DNA from: Ustulina deusta
Lineage: Eukaryota > Ascomycota > Sordariomycetes > Xylariales > Xylariaceae
Assembly: GCA_023159155.1 (NCBI GenBank)
Contig: JAJNNX010000077.1
Coordinates: 100,916 to 164,915, forward strand
Direction of reading: 5' to 3'
Length of the DNA: 64,000 nucleotides
The notes beneath the pieces are model-generated. The model was not told the origin of the DNA. It saw only the letters and a program-made list of their open reading frames with translations, and did no database searches. The translations under genes were made by a program, and so were the position numbers. Of the stretch, positions 46,351-58,799 are shown piece after piece (position 1 is the first letter of the stretch; every line of letters starts with the position of its first letter).

Positions 46351-47589
46351 TTCGACCTTATTTCCAAGTTCGCCTTATCATGGAGGGGCCTTGGTGAGGT
46401 ACGCCGGGGGACTTTTAGTGAGGGTTAATTTGACCTCGGAATTCTAAGGATCACCCTGTAGTTTCTATCCATTTCCTTTGTCTGTTTCCTTTTCCTTTTT
46501 TTCCCTGTTCGATTTATTCTTCTCATATTTGGAACCCATATACGAGAGATATGATGAGCTAGTGCCGACATTATAATTGACATTAATATAACATAACACT
46601 CATTTTCTACTACCACTGTTCCTCAAGACCTAGCAAACTTACTGTGAAGCCTCGAGAGCAACAAGCTCGTCATTGACGGGGCTACCAATTCCCTATAAAT
46701 TCCTTTCACTTCTAACCCGCCTTTAGCGAGCTGATAAGTAGCTGTAGATCTTGTCTAGCTGCCGGAATTCTCACTGAGCTCCTTCAGGGCTGTTTGGATG
46801 ATTCTGCCCGTAAATCCGTCACCTTGGTTGACTTACGAATCGTAAATTGTGCTTCGGTAGACATAAACTGCCGTGTCATATGATCGTTATTATCAACCAG
46901 TATTATAATCAGGCTTCGAGGAAAAACCTTTTGAATGCGACCCCTTATCTGCCGTGGGCTCTGCGTCCTGAGAGCTTACGTCGCCCAACCCGAGCGAGCT
47001 AATACAAATCGTGGCATTTCTCGCGGGCCGACATAATATCCGTCCGCTATATACAAGGCTTTGGCTGCCAAGTGAGCGTTTGTTATTGCTGGCCGAAATT
47101 GTGATTCCGGGAGAATCCAAACGACTGCTAAAATGGGCGGCTCCGTATTCGCTGTCTCCAATCAGGGGCCAGGCTCACTACTTATTTATCCCAAACCGGA
47201 TTCCTCACGAGTGGCTTTGACGTCTTCCCGGCAAATGTCGAGTTTTATTTTTACCCATCAGATGAGTACGATCAGCACCGACAACCAATCAAGCACGACC
47301 TTAGCCAATGAATCAAGGTGAGGCTTCAACTCCCGAGTCAAGGCTTATTCACATGATTTGCTTCATATTAAGTTTTTAGGTAACGTTAAGATGCATTCGC
47401 TTACTCTGCCTGTCCACCATGTGCCGTTCCCCAGATCATGCCATCCTGCCGTACATGAAGGCATAGTCTTGGCATTAAGGGCAAGAGTTGCCCCCCCCCG
47501 TCACCCATAAATACGCATATGGATCGTAGCACTTCAATACCGAGTCGCTATTCTCCAGGGACCACCAAGGAAGCTATTACTTCGACATC
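46351..47589. other. Intergenic stretch upstream of tyrosinase
   Basis: Frames at 46,893-47,321 on both strands overlap and lack motifs. A run of nine C lies near 47,490. A TATA-like CATAAATAC is at 47506-47514, about 80 bp before the tyrosinase ATG. Confidence 0.5.
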
Positions 47590-49017
47590 ATGTTTTTCAT
47601 CCAGCAGTTTCTATGGCTTGCCTTACTAGCCACGTCCTTCCATGGTTTCGTGCTGGGCCAGACCTACAGCCAAGATGACATTGACTCCGGCAAAGCCCTT
47701 CAAGATATGAGCAAGACTGCCTACGATACTGCCCTGAAGCGTCTCGAGGGAACCCAGTCGAGTTGTACAAAGGAGACTGTTCATGTACGCAAAGAATGGT
47801 GCGTGAGTTATGTACGTAGTCATCGGATTCCAAATACTGAACACTGATAGGAGATCCATACCTGGTCCTGAAAGAACTGCCTTCGTGAAGGCTGTCGAGT
47901 GTCTCATGGAAACACCAAATATCTATCCGAACGTGACTGGTCCGAAGTACGTAAGAGAGGTGTCCCTTGGGAACCAAATTAGCTCAACCTAACAAATCTT
48001 CTTCCAAAGATCAATGTTCGATAGTTTTGGAGTTCTTCATTACTATCTAACGCCAGCGGTTCATAATTCGGTATGTTGGTTTTAACCACCACCACAGTAT
48101 CGAAGCTGACATGATCCAAGGCTTACTTCCTTCTCTTCCACCGCCTCTACATCTGGACATATGAACAGAAGCTGCGAGATTTATGTGGGTATAAAGGAGC
48201 ATTCCCATATTGGGAATGGGGTCTCGATGCCGGGGGTGTCGAGAAGTCACCGATCTTCGACGGCTCCGAGACATCAATGGGCTCGAACGGCGCCAAACTG
48301 AACAGCACTGGAGGCGGTTTCGGAGGAGGTGGTTTCTTTGGGGGCGGCTCAGGCGGCGGCTGTGTCACAGCCGGCCCTTTCACAAACTATACTGTTAACT
48401 TCGGCCCGAACACCGCCAGAGATCCTCTTGCGCCAAACCCACGATGCTTGAAGCGTAATCTCAACACTGCCCTGTGTGCGGCCTATGCCTCAATTCGAAA
48501 CACCACAGAGACTATTCTCGAAAGCGTCGATGTTGAGAGCTTCCAGGCAAATGTCCAGGGAGATTTCCGCTACCCCGGGGCGCGGAAATGGGCCCTAGCA
48601 GTGCACGGTGGCGGCCATTTTACAATTGGTAAGCTTTCGCTGCAAATCCCGAGGCAGGAGAGAGTGCTGACGATTCTTCGAAGCTGGCGACCCGGGTAGC
48701 GATTTCTATTTCTCCCCGCTGGAACCCGTCTTCTACCTTCATCATGGAAATATTGATCGAATGTATTGGATTTGGAGTGAACTTGACTGGCCGAACCGAC
48801 AGGTAAGCTACCCCCTTGATCTTGCCTCGAATCTTGGCTTACCTTGAAATCTTTCGAACAGACTATGGCCGGGACTATCACAATGATGAATCAACCTCCG
48901 AGTCGGAATGGGACGCTAGACGATGTGATAGATATCAGCCCGGTCGGAGGAGCTTTCAAATTCCGTCAACTTCTCGACACTGTTGGAGGGACACCTTTCT
49001 GCTTTGTCTATGAATGA
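47590..49017 (+). CDS. Secreted tyrosinase (type 3 copper protein, 6 exons)
   Basis: Exons 47590-47798, 47851-47946, 48010-48070, 48121-48628, 48684-48802 and 48862-49017 join in frame to 382 residues. All five introns are short and GT...AG. A signal peptide covers about residues 1-23. Copper site A is His112, His120 and His129 (LHYYLTPAVHNS joined to AYFLLFHRLYIWTYEQ). Copper site B is His284, His288 (AVHGGGHFTI) and a third in FYLHHGNIDRMYW (about 311). A Gly-rich insertion (FGGGGFFGGGSGGG) lies between the two sites, a feature of this fungal subgroup. The enzyme oxidises phenols to quinones, for pigment, wall or secondary-metabolite chemistry. All ligands are present and it ends with a family-like PFCFVYE. 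Confidence 0.93.
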
Positions 49018-49835
49018 GTTATTGAATCCTTCTGGCGAAGTCTCCTGCCAACCAAAGTAGCCTCTATAAATGGCATGTGTGAGGTCTAGTTTTTCCAATA
49101 ATGCTTACATCACCCCCATGCGAACTGTATTTGTCGGGAGGAAATACATCTTGTAAATCGTTTATTATTCCATACATCATCAGCGAGTATAAGATGACTC
49201 GACGGATAAACTTCACCGCTGGCCACCTGCCCTGACACCACGGGAAGCTGCGCACTCCATAGATAGAGAGTGGAAATGAGCTATCTAGCGAATACCAACA
49301 GCGCTGTCGGGAATCGAACCCAACTCACGAGATAGTTCATCAATAAGTGGTGGCAAGGACGCTTAAATAAAGTTCCCTGAACAACACTCTGACTAAACTT
49401 ACAAGTTATATCATGATCGGAGCTAATTAGTCTTGTGATCCTCCACGGCCTGGTGAAAATGTAATCGCTCCAACCAGCACCTCCTTTATCGTCAATCATC
49501 TCCCGTCGCGCGAATCCAATTCGAAGTCCATAACTCTGGACATTCATGTGCCCGCCCACCAACTAGAAAAGACTATCAAAGTTTGGCATTAACTTCGGGC
49601 ACGACGCGAAAAGCTCAGAAATATGTGCACCATTGACTCATCAGCGAATCATCTGATAAGCCGCGCACAACATATTTGGATAACGCTGCCCCTTCATCCC
49701 CAACATTCCCTACTTCTTCAATAACTTTTCACCAGATATTCCAAAACGAGAAGATTTTGCGAGAAGATTTTGCAACCTGAACCATTGACTATTATTCTTT
49801 CTTCGCACGTAAGAAAAGCAAACACCGTCGTCACA
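49018..49835. other. Intergenic stretch with a tRNA-like T-arm
   Basis: No protein gene is supported; a minus frame at 49281-49562 has no ATG. A T-arm-like string is annotated separately at 49302-49326. The leader and promoter of the Gly-rich wall protein gene occupy the right end. Confidence 0.5.
49302..49326 (-). ncRNA. tRNA-like T-arm fragment
   Basis: On the minus strand TTGGGTTCGATTCCCGA forms a perfect 5-bp T-stem and 7-base T-loop and contains a B-box (GGTTCGATTCC). It is followed by CAGCGCT, the right place for the 3' acceptor strand. No matching 5' acceptor strand, D-arm or anticodon arm is found upstream, so this is at best a decayed or partial tRNA. Confidence 0.3.
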
Positions 49836-50438
49836 ATGCCGGTTCGTAATACCCTCCTCCAACTCATACTACTCGCTATTCCCCTGGCCAGTGCCTCGCT
49901 AGTCGATCTTCCCACCTCGAATAGCACCGTGGGCATGACTGCGGGCTCAATCCATGCCAGCAGCTCATCAATCACGAGCCTGACCACGCTCCTGGTCAGC
50001 GCCGCGCCCTCCACCGACGCCAATGTCGCTGAGATGGCTGAAAACAAAATTCCTGGTACGGTCAACAGCACAGTCAACGAAATGACCTTGAGCTCGGGTG
50101 GGCTTCCGACGGGCGATATCTCAATAAAGAAAGGCGGCGGCGCCGCGGGCAGCCACGGTGGTGGTTTCTCCGGTGGTGGTGGTAGCGGTGGAAGGATTGG
50201 TAGCAGTGGTAGTAGCGGTGGAAGGGGTGGTAGCGGCGGCATCAACGAAATCGGCGGCGGCACCGGACTCATGACCAGCAGTGCCAGCAGCACCCGCCAC
50301 GGGGAAGTCTGGTTTCCACTAGGAGGCGGTCTGTTCGACCCGCCGTCGTGGGCGGGCGCAGTTGGAGGGCCTGTAATAGTAACACGAGCAATGGCATTGG
50401 CGGGTGCGACGGTCCTGATCGTCTGTGGCATGTTGTGA
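49836..50438 (+). CDS. Gly-rich secreted protein, probably GPI-anchored
   Basis: The frame gives 200 residues from the ATG at 49836 (context CACAATGCC). An upstream extension of the frame lacks an ATG. Residues 1-22 are a signal peptide (LLQLILLAIPLASA). Residues about 25-90 are Ser/Thr-rich with NST sequons, and 100-150 are dominated by Gly/Ser repeats (GGGFSGGGGSGG and similar). The C-terminus is a hydrophobic tail (VIVTRAMALAGATVLIVCGML) with small residues before it, as in a GPI-attachment signal. It is probably a cell-wall or surface protein. The opposite strand is also open as a Pro-rich frame, a shadow of the Gly repeats. Confidence 0.75.
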   Translation: MPVRNTLLQLILLAIPLASASLVDLPTSNSTVGMTAGSIHASSSSITSLTTLLVSAAPSTDANVAEMAENKIPGTVNSTVNEMTLSSGGLPTGDISIKKGGGAAGSHGGGFSGGGGSGGRIGSSGSSGGRGGSGGINEIGGGTGLMTSSASSTRHGEVWFPLGGGLFDPPSWAGAVGGPVIVTRAMALAGATVLIVCGML

Positions 50439-50834
50439 GAGGTGGAATGGCGTTAGTGGGAGCCTGGAAAGGTTTGAGGGTAACAATCAGCCGAGTACGG
50501 GCAGGTGATAGGGTCTGGTGAACGAGTATCAGATTGTCTCGCGGATGATATAATAAGACTTTATCGTTGAGTCTATCACGGCCACTCTTCATTCAACACT
50601 TGATAAGATGACGGACAGAAATGAGATCGAATAGCGGTTCTGACCTCTGTAGAGAAGAAGATAGGTCTCTCCCATCATTATCTCATCTGGGATATAGCAT
50701 TCAAGTCGACCTGCGGATGATAAATCTGATATGTTTCGTTTAATGAACTATTGATGCATATGACTAGCACAGGTGGAATATAAGAGATAGCGCCGGCGAT
50801 GGGGTATCTGATTTTATACAGTTAATGATATGGT

Positions 50835-52898
50835 TCACCATTCGGAGACCTCGCCAGGCTTTGGGCGTTCTACTCGAATGACCTTGTCGCAATTGAGTAG
50901 ACACTGGGGATCAAGTGCTTGTTTAATCTGTTGACGAGAAGTAATTTGTCAGCAATTTCCCCAGTATGGGCAATTTAAAATAACAAACCTTTCTCATCAG
51001 GTCCACAGTAGTCTCGCCGAGCTCATGTGGGAGGTAGTCGCGCTTCACTAGACCAACACCGTGCTCACCCTGATCGACGTCAGTTGACAACATTGATTTC
51101 AGAGGCATAGATGTGAACACATACAGTCACAGTCCCTTCCAGCTCAACTGCCCTCTTGACCATGCGGTGTACTAATTCTTCCGCTTCATGTCGCTGTTTC
51201 TCATTCGAGAGGAGAATGACTGGCCTCGTTAGTACATCTGACAAGGGACGGTGTTAATTCGACACGTACTGTGGAAGTTTCCGTCGCCAACGTGGCCGAC
51301 AATAGTGCCGAACATGCCACTCTTCTTCATATCATCCTTAGTTTCTTCAATAAGTTGAGGTAACCTGCTCATGGGCACTGCCACGTCACCAGTCCAAACC
51401 TTATCACCTGGTTTTGCCACAGCCATCGTGCTCCAGAGCGCCTCCTTACGAGCGCTCCAAAGCTCGGTTTGCTCTTGCTCGGACTTGGCAAATTCAAAAC
51501 CAACACTGCCAGCCCGCTTAGCAAGGTCTTTAACAATGCCTATCTGCTCTTTGACACCGCGTTCGGTCCCAGAAAACTTAAAGAAGAGCGTAGGTGCCTC
51601 TGTCCAGGTCCTTGACGTCGTACCGGCTACATTAATACATTTCATTTGTTCGTCATCCAGGATCTCAATTGCAGCAACAGGTATGCCCTGGCCGACAACT
51701 TTCGAAACGCAGTCTGCTGCCTGTCGAATTGTACCGAAGCTACAGACGGCAACGCTTGTATTGGTGGGTTTAGTTGTGAGCTTCAAAGTGGCCTCCGTAA
51801 TCAAACCCAGGGTTCCCTCACTTCCGATGAAAAGCTTAGTCAAGTCGTAACCAGCAGAGCTCTTCCGCGGTCGTTGTCTCGTCTTAATTATAGTTCCATC
51901 TGCCAAGACAACAGTGAGAGACAGGACCCATTCTCGCATAGTGCCGTATCGGTAGGCATTAGTACCACTGCATCCAGTCCCGACCATGCCGCCAATTTGA
52001 GCGCCTGGACCCGGATCTGGGGGGAAAAAGAGGTTGTCCTTGTCAAGTTCTTCATTCAGATTTTCCCAGCCAACTGCAGGTTGGACGACAACATCCATAT
52101 CGTCCTTGTGCAGGTGGATAATCTTGTCCATCCTTCTGAAGTCAACGCAAATTCCACCTCGGGTAGGGGTGAAGTGCCCCTCCAGACTAGTGCCTCCGCT
52201 ATATCCAACCACAGGTATCCGGCGCGCATGGCAGATCTTCATTATTCTGCTAACATCTTCGGTGGATCCGGGATAGACGACCATGAATGGTTTTTGGGAT
52301 GCCTCGTTGCGGTAGCTCGACCAGTCCGAGTTAGCGTGCGTATGTAAATCATCCTCGACGGTGCTGACATTTTCTTTCCCCACGATAGAGGCAAAGTCAG
52401 CCCACGCTGCTTCGAGATTCGCCTTGTCATTGTTGTGCTTGAGCTGGCGGGTCAGGGCAAGTGGCAGCGTCGAGGTCGGGTCTAAGTCACGAGGAGATTT
52501 CGTTCCAAGATAGTATGCGAAACCGGAGGCAAAGAAGACGACTGGCATGGCTCAGTATTAGCTTCCTTCGACATCCCATGGCCCAGCGAGAGTGAACGGT
52601 ACGTACCAAAGGTCGTGGCCCATCTTCGCGTGCCGACTGATTCTTGCCTCTCTCTGGCAAACTTCTCGCGCTCTGCCTTCTCTCGGGCAATGCGCGAGCT
52701 GACGCTTTCAAGCATTTGGCCTTGAAAAGAGGATTCCACTGACTCCCTCTTGCCCGAGGAGTAGGCTCGAACTGCTCGGCTGCTTGCGACGCATGACAGG
52801 ACGGTTCGGCGGGAGCTCTGGAGCGCAAGCGTGCGGAGCCCTGCCTGGGCTGGATGAGTCGCGAGAGCCGACATCTTTGGGTTGCCTAGCACGGGCAT
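50835..52898 (-). CDS. D-lactate dehydrogenase (cytochrome), mitochondrial (5 exons)
   Basis: Exons 52607-52898, 51270-52550, 51125-51219, 50989-51069 and 50835-50927 join in frame to 613 residues. The four introns are 50-61 bp, GT...AG. The Arg/Ser-rich N-terminus looks like a mitochondrial targeting peptide, followed by a short membrane span (MPVVFFASGFAYYLG). The FAD-binding type 4 domain shows FMVVYPGSTEDVSRI, the FAD loop PVVGYSGGTSLEGH and IGGMVGTGCSG. The C-terminal FAD-oxidase domain has HVGDGNFH and, across introns, GEHGVG. The enzyme oxidises D-lactate to pyruvate, passing electrons to cytochrome c. The paralogous family of D-2-hydroxyglutarate or glycolate oxidases is an alternative, less likely given the anchor and spacing. 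The gene is intact. Confidence 0.92.
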
Positions 52899-53088
52899 AG
52901 AGCACTTCCTAGATCATGCTTGTCGTATGGCCGCTGTCTTCTAAATAAGAAACCACCTTCGAGTGGGGGGACGTGGCTGGGGAAAGCTTTGAGGCGAGAA
53001 GCGGAGGTTGAAGCCCGTTCATGCGTCGGCAGTACTTCGCGGCGCGATAACGGTACCTCTCCACGGTAGCTTCGGCGTCCTTACCTAA

Positions 53089-53111
53089 TAGGTACCCACA
53101 GTGGGTGCCTA
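53089..53111. repeat. Hairpin in the D-lactate dehydrogenase promoter
   Basis: TAGGTACCCAC and GTGGGTGCCTA form an 11-bp stem with one mismatch and a one-base loop. More TAGGTACC strings flank it. It lies about 190-210 bp upstream of the gene start and belongs to the TACCTAGGTA palindrome family of this genome. Confidence 0.65.
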
Positions 53112-53222
53112 CAGGGTACCTAGCTCCCTCCGACATACCTACCGAATATACCTGTTTATCGTGGTTGTAACGTGTATAATCGTATAACCATTTCCGCAAA
53201 GGGAAACTCACCGTTTAGGTAA

Positions 53223-54100
53223 TTGGGTCTGCAGTTGATTGCGACATGTGTTGCGCATATTGCGTTGGATGTTCCCTGCGGTTATGTGAAACCAAAACCG
53301 AACCGCCAAGTAACGTCTATCCCTGCGTGGCGGAAAACCCTACGTGCCGGAATGACTTCATGGTTTAGGGGTCTCAAATCTCTACCACATAAATATATAA
53401 AGTTACAATTAGTTTGCTATTGTTCTTTAGTTATTTGTCTACAAGGGTTCGGTTTGCCGGTAGGAAAATACTATGGTTGTAGTCATATTATTAATTGTCC
53501 CGTTAATAGCATTAAAAGCCCTTTTAGTTGTTCCCCCCTGCTCTATTATAACTATTGGCCTGTCTCCGAATTTCGGGACCGTAGTATCAAGCTCTTACCA
53601 AGAAAGAATATAGCTCCAAAGTTTAAAGACACAGAGAGGAAGGTAACCTTCATACCGGGTTTATCCGGACAAAGTAGGAGGAGTTGGTGGGTTGGTTGTA
53701 ACTACTCTATTTTCATTGGTTGAGAGTCATGATGTTATAGATGTATGTGAGTCATATACCATATTAGTTAGGTGTATTCGTAGTAGACTTGGCATATCTC
53801 CTATTTATGGGATCTGTTATTTTTTTTTCTAATTTATTTATGTTTTCTACCCGTACTATACTGCGTTTTTATAAAACTTATATTTTTTAGTATTTTTAGT
53901 AAAGTATTTGATGTTCTTTATAATATTTTTAATTTATTTGTTTGTTTTTCGAACTTTTTATAGTTTTTAGTTGTTTTTAAAAAAATACTACGTTTTTAAC
54001 TTATATTCTAATTTATTTTTTGTTTTTTTATGTTTGTAAGCTTGTAATATTTTTAATTTTTTTTGTTTTATAAATAGTTTTTTTAAATTATTTTTGTTTT
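53223..54100. other. Transition from gene island to AT-rich block
   Basis: To about 53,760 the composition is nearly normal; a plus frame of 166 codons there has no ATG at its start and no motif. After about 53,820 the sequence turns to AT-rich DNA. It probably contains decayed transposon DNA into which the LTR element was inserted. Confidence 0.5.
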
Positions 54101-54387
54101 TGTTAAATAGGCTGTATATAATATTGTATGTAAAAGCAAATAAACGTGCATTAATAGAATATATTGTATTGTATTATATCTAAATCCTGTACTGAAAAAA
54201 AAAAAGAAAAAAATGTTTTGTACAAAACAGAATTTTTTTTAAAAAAAGAATTTTGTTAGCGTACGAGCTAAAACAATAAAAAAAAATAAAGTTTTTATAG
54301 CTAATAGTCTTTATACGAAAATATTTGTTTATTTATGTAATGTGCGGGTATACAATATAGTTGTAACTAATGTTAGTTATTTTAATA
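54101..54387 (+). repeat. 5' LTR
   Basis: It starts TGTTAAATAGGC and ends TTATTTTAATA. The terminal CA expected of an LTR has become TA, a CpA-to-TpA change, while the other LTR keeps CA. Confidence 0.9.
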
Positions 54388-54802
54388 TTGGCTATTTTTT
54401 TTTTTAGTTATAACTGCTTATTATATAAAAAAAAAAAAAAAGTAACTATATATTATATAACTAATTAGAATATATATATAATACTTTATTTAATAAGCGT
54501 ATTAATTAGATTAGCAATTTAGCTTTATATATAATAGCTAAGTTATTTAGTTATTTGTTTTAAATATAATTGCAAAAAGCAAGATTGCAAAACTGATGTT
54601 TTAGCTATACGATTAGCTAAAAATATAGGTTAGAGGTTACTTAGTAGCTATTCGGATCAAAGCTAAACTAGGTGCTTTTAATCTATGCGCTAGCAAAGTT
54701 TATAATTAGCTAGCTTGTTTAATCGGTAGGTTTTATATAAGTAGTTGCTAGTTAAAGCTTTTAGTATAGTATATATATAGCTAAATTAATAAATATTTTT
54801 TG

Positions 54803-54930
54803 TATAAAAAGAACATAAAAATAGGTAGGTATATATTGCTTTATATAAAAAGAATATAGAAATAATAAGTAGGTATATGTTGTTTTATATAAAAAAAACA
54901 TAGAAATAGGCAAGTATATATTAATTTGTA
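54803..54930. repeat. Degenerate tandem repeat, three copies of about 40-44 bp
   Basis: Units start with TATAAAAAGAACAT, TATAAAAAGAATAT and TATAAAAAAAACAT (54803, 54843, 54887). Each continues through AGAAATA...AGTAGGTATAT-like sequence. They lie inside the retrotransposon shortly after the 5' LTR. Confidence 0.7.
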
Positions 54931-55019
54931 CGTAAAAAAGCCCGAAAATAAAAAATACTTAAGTTTTTTGCTATTTTTTGTTTTTTGTTATTTTTATAAT
55001 TTATTACTTTATATATTAG

Positions 55020-55025
<6 letters not shown>

Positions 55026-55053
<28 letters not shown>
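55026..55053. repeat. TA microsatellite
   Basis: An uninterrupted TA run in the retrotransposon interior. Confidence 0.9.
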
Positions 55054-55061
<8 letters not shown>

Positions 55062-55575
55062 ATAGATGCTATTTAGCTATTTAGTAATAGTAGTTATGTA
55101 TTTATTATTATTAAATAAAAGCTTAGATATAATGTTATATTGCTACTAATAAACAATCTAAATAATTATTGTTTTTTTGTTGTATTATGCGTTAATATAA
55201 GTATTTATTTTTGTTTTGTACGGTATATTTGTATATATTGCTAATATGTTAGCTTTTTGTATGTAGGCTAATAAAGCCTAGGTTGCTGCTTTGTTTTTGG
55301 TTAATATTTAGATTTAGGTATTGTTAACTGAGTTGTTTATATTTGTAATTGTGTGAATTTTTTGTTGCAAAAGTTACTTTTGTGTAGTTTTTATTTAGTT
55401 ATATAGTATTGCTATCGCTGTTTATATATAGAATGTTTGTATAGCTTGCAGTAGCTTCTTATTCTATAGCTGTTGCTAGATTATTAGATTTTAGCGTAAC
55501 GTTTATATTACGTACATGTAGCAATTATATAATATTTAATATAGTTATTATATATAAAAGAAAAAAAGTTTTATA

Positions 55576-55591
55576 GGGGGGGAGGGAGGGG
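55576..55591 (+). repeat. G-rich tract with quadruplex potential
   Basis: GGGGGGGAGGGAGGGG stands out in otherwise AT-rich sequence. It holds four G-runs of three or more. It contains no CpA or TpG, so RIP could not erode it. It may be the remains of a polypurine tract. Confidence 0.75.
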
Positions 55592-58500
55592 TTTTTAGTT
55601 ATATAATAAAAAAATAAATACTTAAAAAGAAATAGAGTAAAGTTTGTATTGTTTTTATTTAGAGTTAATATATTATATATTGTTTTTACTATTTTGATTT
55701 TTTTTTTTTTTTTTATAAATGTTATGTTTATATAATAATTTTTTATATTTGTTTAATAAATGTTTTGATTTATACGGTTAGTTTATTTGTTAAAACAAAA
55801 GTTTTTAGTGTTTAGTTTAGCGTTTGTTTTATAAATACGTTAGTTAAGTTGTTTTTTTTATTAATTTATTATACTTTAGAAATTCTTTTTTTTTTGTATA
55901 ACTTACAAAAAAATATAATATTGATTATTAATTGTTTTTTTTATATTATATCTAGTTTTACTAAGCAATTATATAACAACTTTAAGTTTAAATATAAAAT
56001 AGCTAGAATTAAAAGCAATTTTAGTAAAGCTATAATTTTTTGGAATATTATATAAAAGGCAATAGTACTATTAAATCTGTTAACTATACTATATAATTTA
56101 CTTATAAATATGTTTTTAGTTATTTGTTTATATTTATTTAAGTTTTAGTATATAATATTGCTTTTGATTTTAAAGCTTAAATTTTTTTTTGTATAGTGTT
56201 CTATACTTAATACAATAATAAATCCGAACTAAAAGGTTATATTTATATTATTTATAAATAATCTGTTTATAAAAATAAATAGTTTTATATAGCATAAGTT
56301 AAATAATATAAATATTAAGTTATAGTTATAATTATTTATTTGCTATTAAATCTTTTGTTTAAATTTTTAATATTATATAGTATAGGGTTTATTATTTAAG
56401 CAGTAATATATAAGTTATATATTGCTTTTAGCTAGTAAATACTACTAATATATGTTTTTTTTGCTTATTATAAAATATATTACTAAGCAAAGTTAGTTAT
56501 ATAAGGGTTAATTAGGTCTAGTTGGTTTGTTTAGCTTTTTTAGATTAAAATAATCTTTTTTTTAAATAATAGCATAATTTGTTTACTATTAAACTTTATA
56601 AGGTAGTTTTGCTAAAGTATTTTTTTTAGTTTTATATAAAACTTAGCTTATTAGAGTTTATGTTTTTTTTTTTTTAAAAAGCTTAAGGTTACAAAACTAA
56701 ACGTATTATTTGTTTGTAAGCTAGTAATATTAAAATTATATAATAGATTTTCTATAAACAAAAAATATAAGTTATATATAAAAATAGTTATTTTTAGTTT
56801 TTTATAGTAGTATTAGTAGTATGTTTTAAACTAGTATAGCTTTAATTCTGCAAGTCCGTATAATAGTTATATAATTTAAAAAATTGTTTTATTAAAATAT
56901 TTTGACTTTAGTTCGGACAATAGTTATATAATGATTTTTTTAGCTAGTTTGTCTTTCGATTATACGTATGCTTATATAATATTTTAAAGCTTGCCCGAAG
57001 TATTAAAATTATAAATTAAAAAAAGGCTTAGTATAAAAAATAGTTGCTAGCTTATTTGTTAGATTATAAGCAACTAGGTAAGAACTGTTTTTTTGTTTTT
57101 ATTGTTGTAGTTTTATATAATAAGTTAGAACTTTTTGTATAGCTTAGTTGTTTTTTTTTTGATTTTTTATATAAGCTAAAACTTAAAAATCTAGGTATTA
57201 TTATGTTTAGCTAGGTTATATTTTACGAACTAAAATATGTTTTATATAACAAGGTTGTTAATTTTTGTAGCGTCCGATTTTTTGAATGGTCTGTTAGATA
57301 TATTAATTATGCTATTTTTATATAATTTAATAGTTAAAGCATAGTTTTATTTTTTTTTTAAAGTTAGGAATAGCTAGCTAATTTATTATATAAAGGTTAT
57401 AAAAAATTATATAGCCTTTTAGGGATATTTTTGTTTTTTTTGTATATTAGGCTTTTAAAAAGGTTATATATTTTTTGTTTTTTTGTTTTAATTGTTTAAA
57501 GATATTTTTTTGGTTATATAGTAATAAGGCTTAATTTGGGTTTATTTGAACTGTATTAAGCTATTTATTAAATTAATAATTATATTTAACTTTTTAATAG
57601 ATTTTATTTTATATGGTCTGTTTTAGCTTTTTTTTTTTTGCTATACTAGGATTTTGTTTTGGAAAAAAAGCAATAGTATATTATATAAAACTGGTCTGTT
57701 GCGCTAATTAATTGTACGGTTGATTTTAATTTTTGTTTTTTTTTTATGTAATATTTTTATAGCTTTTTTTATAGTTTTTATTTTTTATATAATATTAAGC
57801 AAAAAAAATAAGTTTTAGTTAACTTTAAGGTATGCTTTAAAGACTAGAAGGGTTAGTATAAAGTTATTTAGCTTAGCAGTATTATTTAGAGTTTTGATTA
57901 TTGTTTATAAAATTAACTTATTTTTTGTATAATAATTAATTTTAGCTTTTAATATATTATATATATAGCGGAGTAGGCTATATGCCTTTTTGATCTTGTT
58001 TATTGCCTAGTATACTTTAATAAATATTATATAATATTAAGAGCTTATAATTTTAGCTTAGTTTTAAAACTTTTTAAACAAAAAGTTTATATCTAGGTTA
58101 TATATAATATTATTAAAAAGTTTTTAATATATATTAATTTAATATTTATATAGCGTTTTTTAAATATTTTGTATAAATATTAATTTAAAAAATATTACTA
58201 CTTAAAATAATATAGTAGTATTAATTATATAAAAAACTTATTTATTGTTTATTTGTATAGTATTAATTATTATTTTATAATTAAAATTATAATTATTTTT
58301 AATTAAAAATTTAAAATGTTAAAGTGCTTGTTTATACAACTAGTAATAATAATAGAACTTTTAAATCTTTTTTAAAATTAAATAGTTAATATTATATTTT
58401 ATATAACTAAGCATTTTATGTAGTTCTTTTATATAAAGGTGTCTAAATTAGCAGTAAAGCTGTTATAGTTTTATTTTTGTAAAAAATATGCTAGCTTTGT

Positions 58501-58799
58501 ACGGTCCAATATTAAAAAATAAATATTTTTATTTATATATAACAAGAATAGTTTTGTTGTTTTTTTGTATAATAATATTTTTTATATTATTAAAGTATGT
58601 TTATAAACAATTAGTATTTTTAAAAAAAAACAAAAATAGTATTAAGTTATTTAAAATATAGTATATTATTGTACCAAAAGTATTTTTTATTTATATAGTA
58701 CTTATAACTAAAATTATATTATTACTACCAAACCTAATATGTGCAGTTTTTAGTATTTAGTTAATTTTTATACAAAAGTATAATCTAATATAGGCCTTT

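Noticed and set aside
49718..50431. Minus-strand Pro-rich frame of 237 codons
   Set aside because: It is the antisense of the Gly-repeat gene. The plus strand has a signal peptide and GPI tail; the minus frame has only low-complexity Pro/Leu.
52909..53211. Minus frame of 100 codons upstream of D-lactate dehydrogenase
   Set aside because: No ATG start; it is most likely leader and promoter sequence.
53223..53723. Plus frame of 166 codons at the right border
   Set aside because: The start is not ATG, no motif is recognised, and it lies in border DNA that is probably transposon-derived.
55849..56055. 68-codon frame in the retrotransposon interior
   Set aside because: Composed almost only of Phe, Leu, Ile, Tyr, Asn and Lys; expected by chance in AT-rich DNA.
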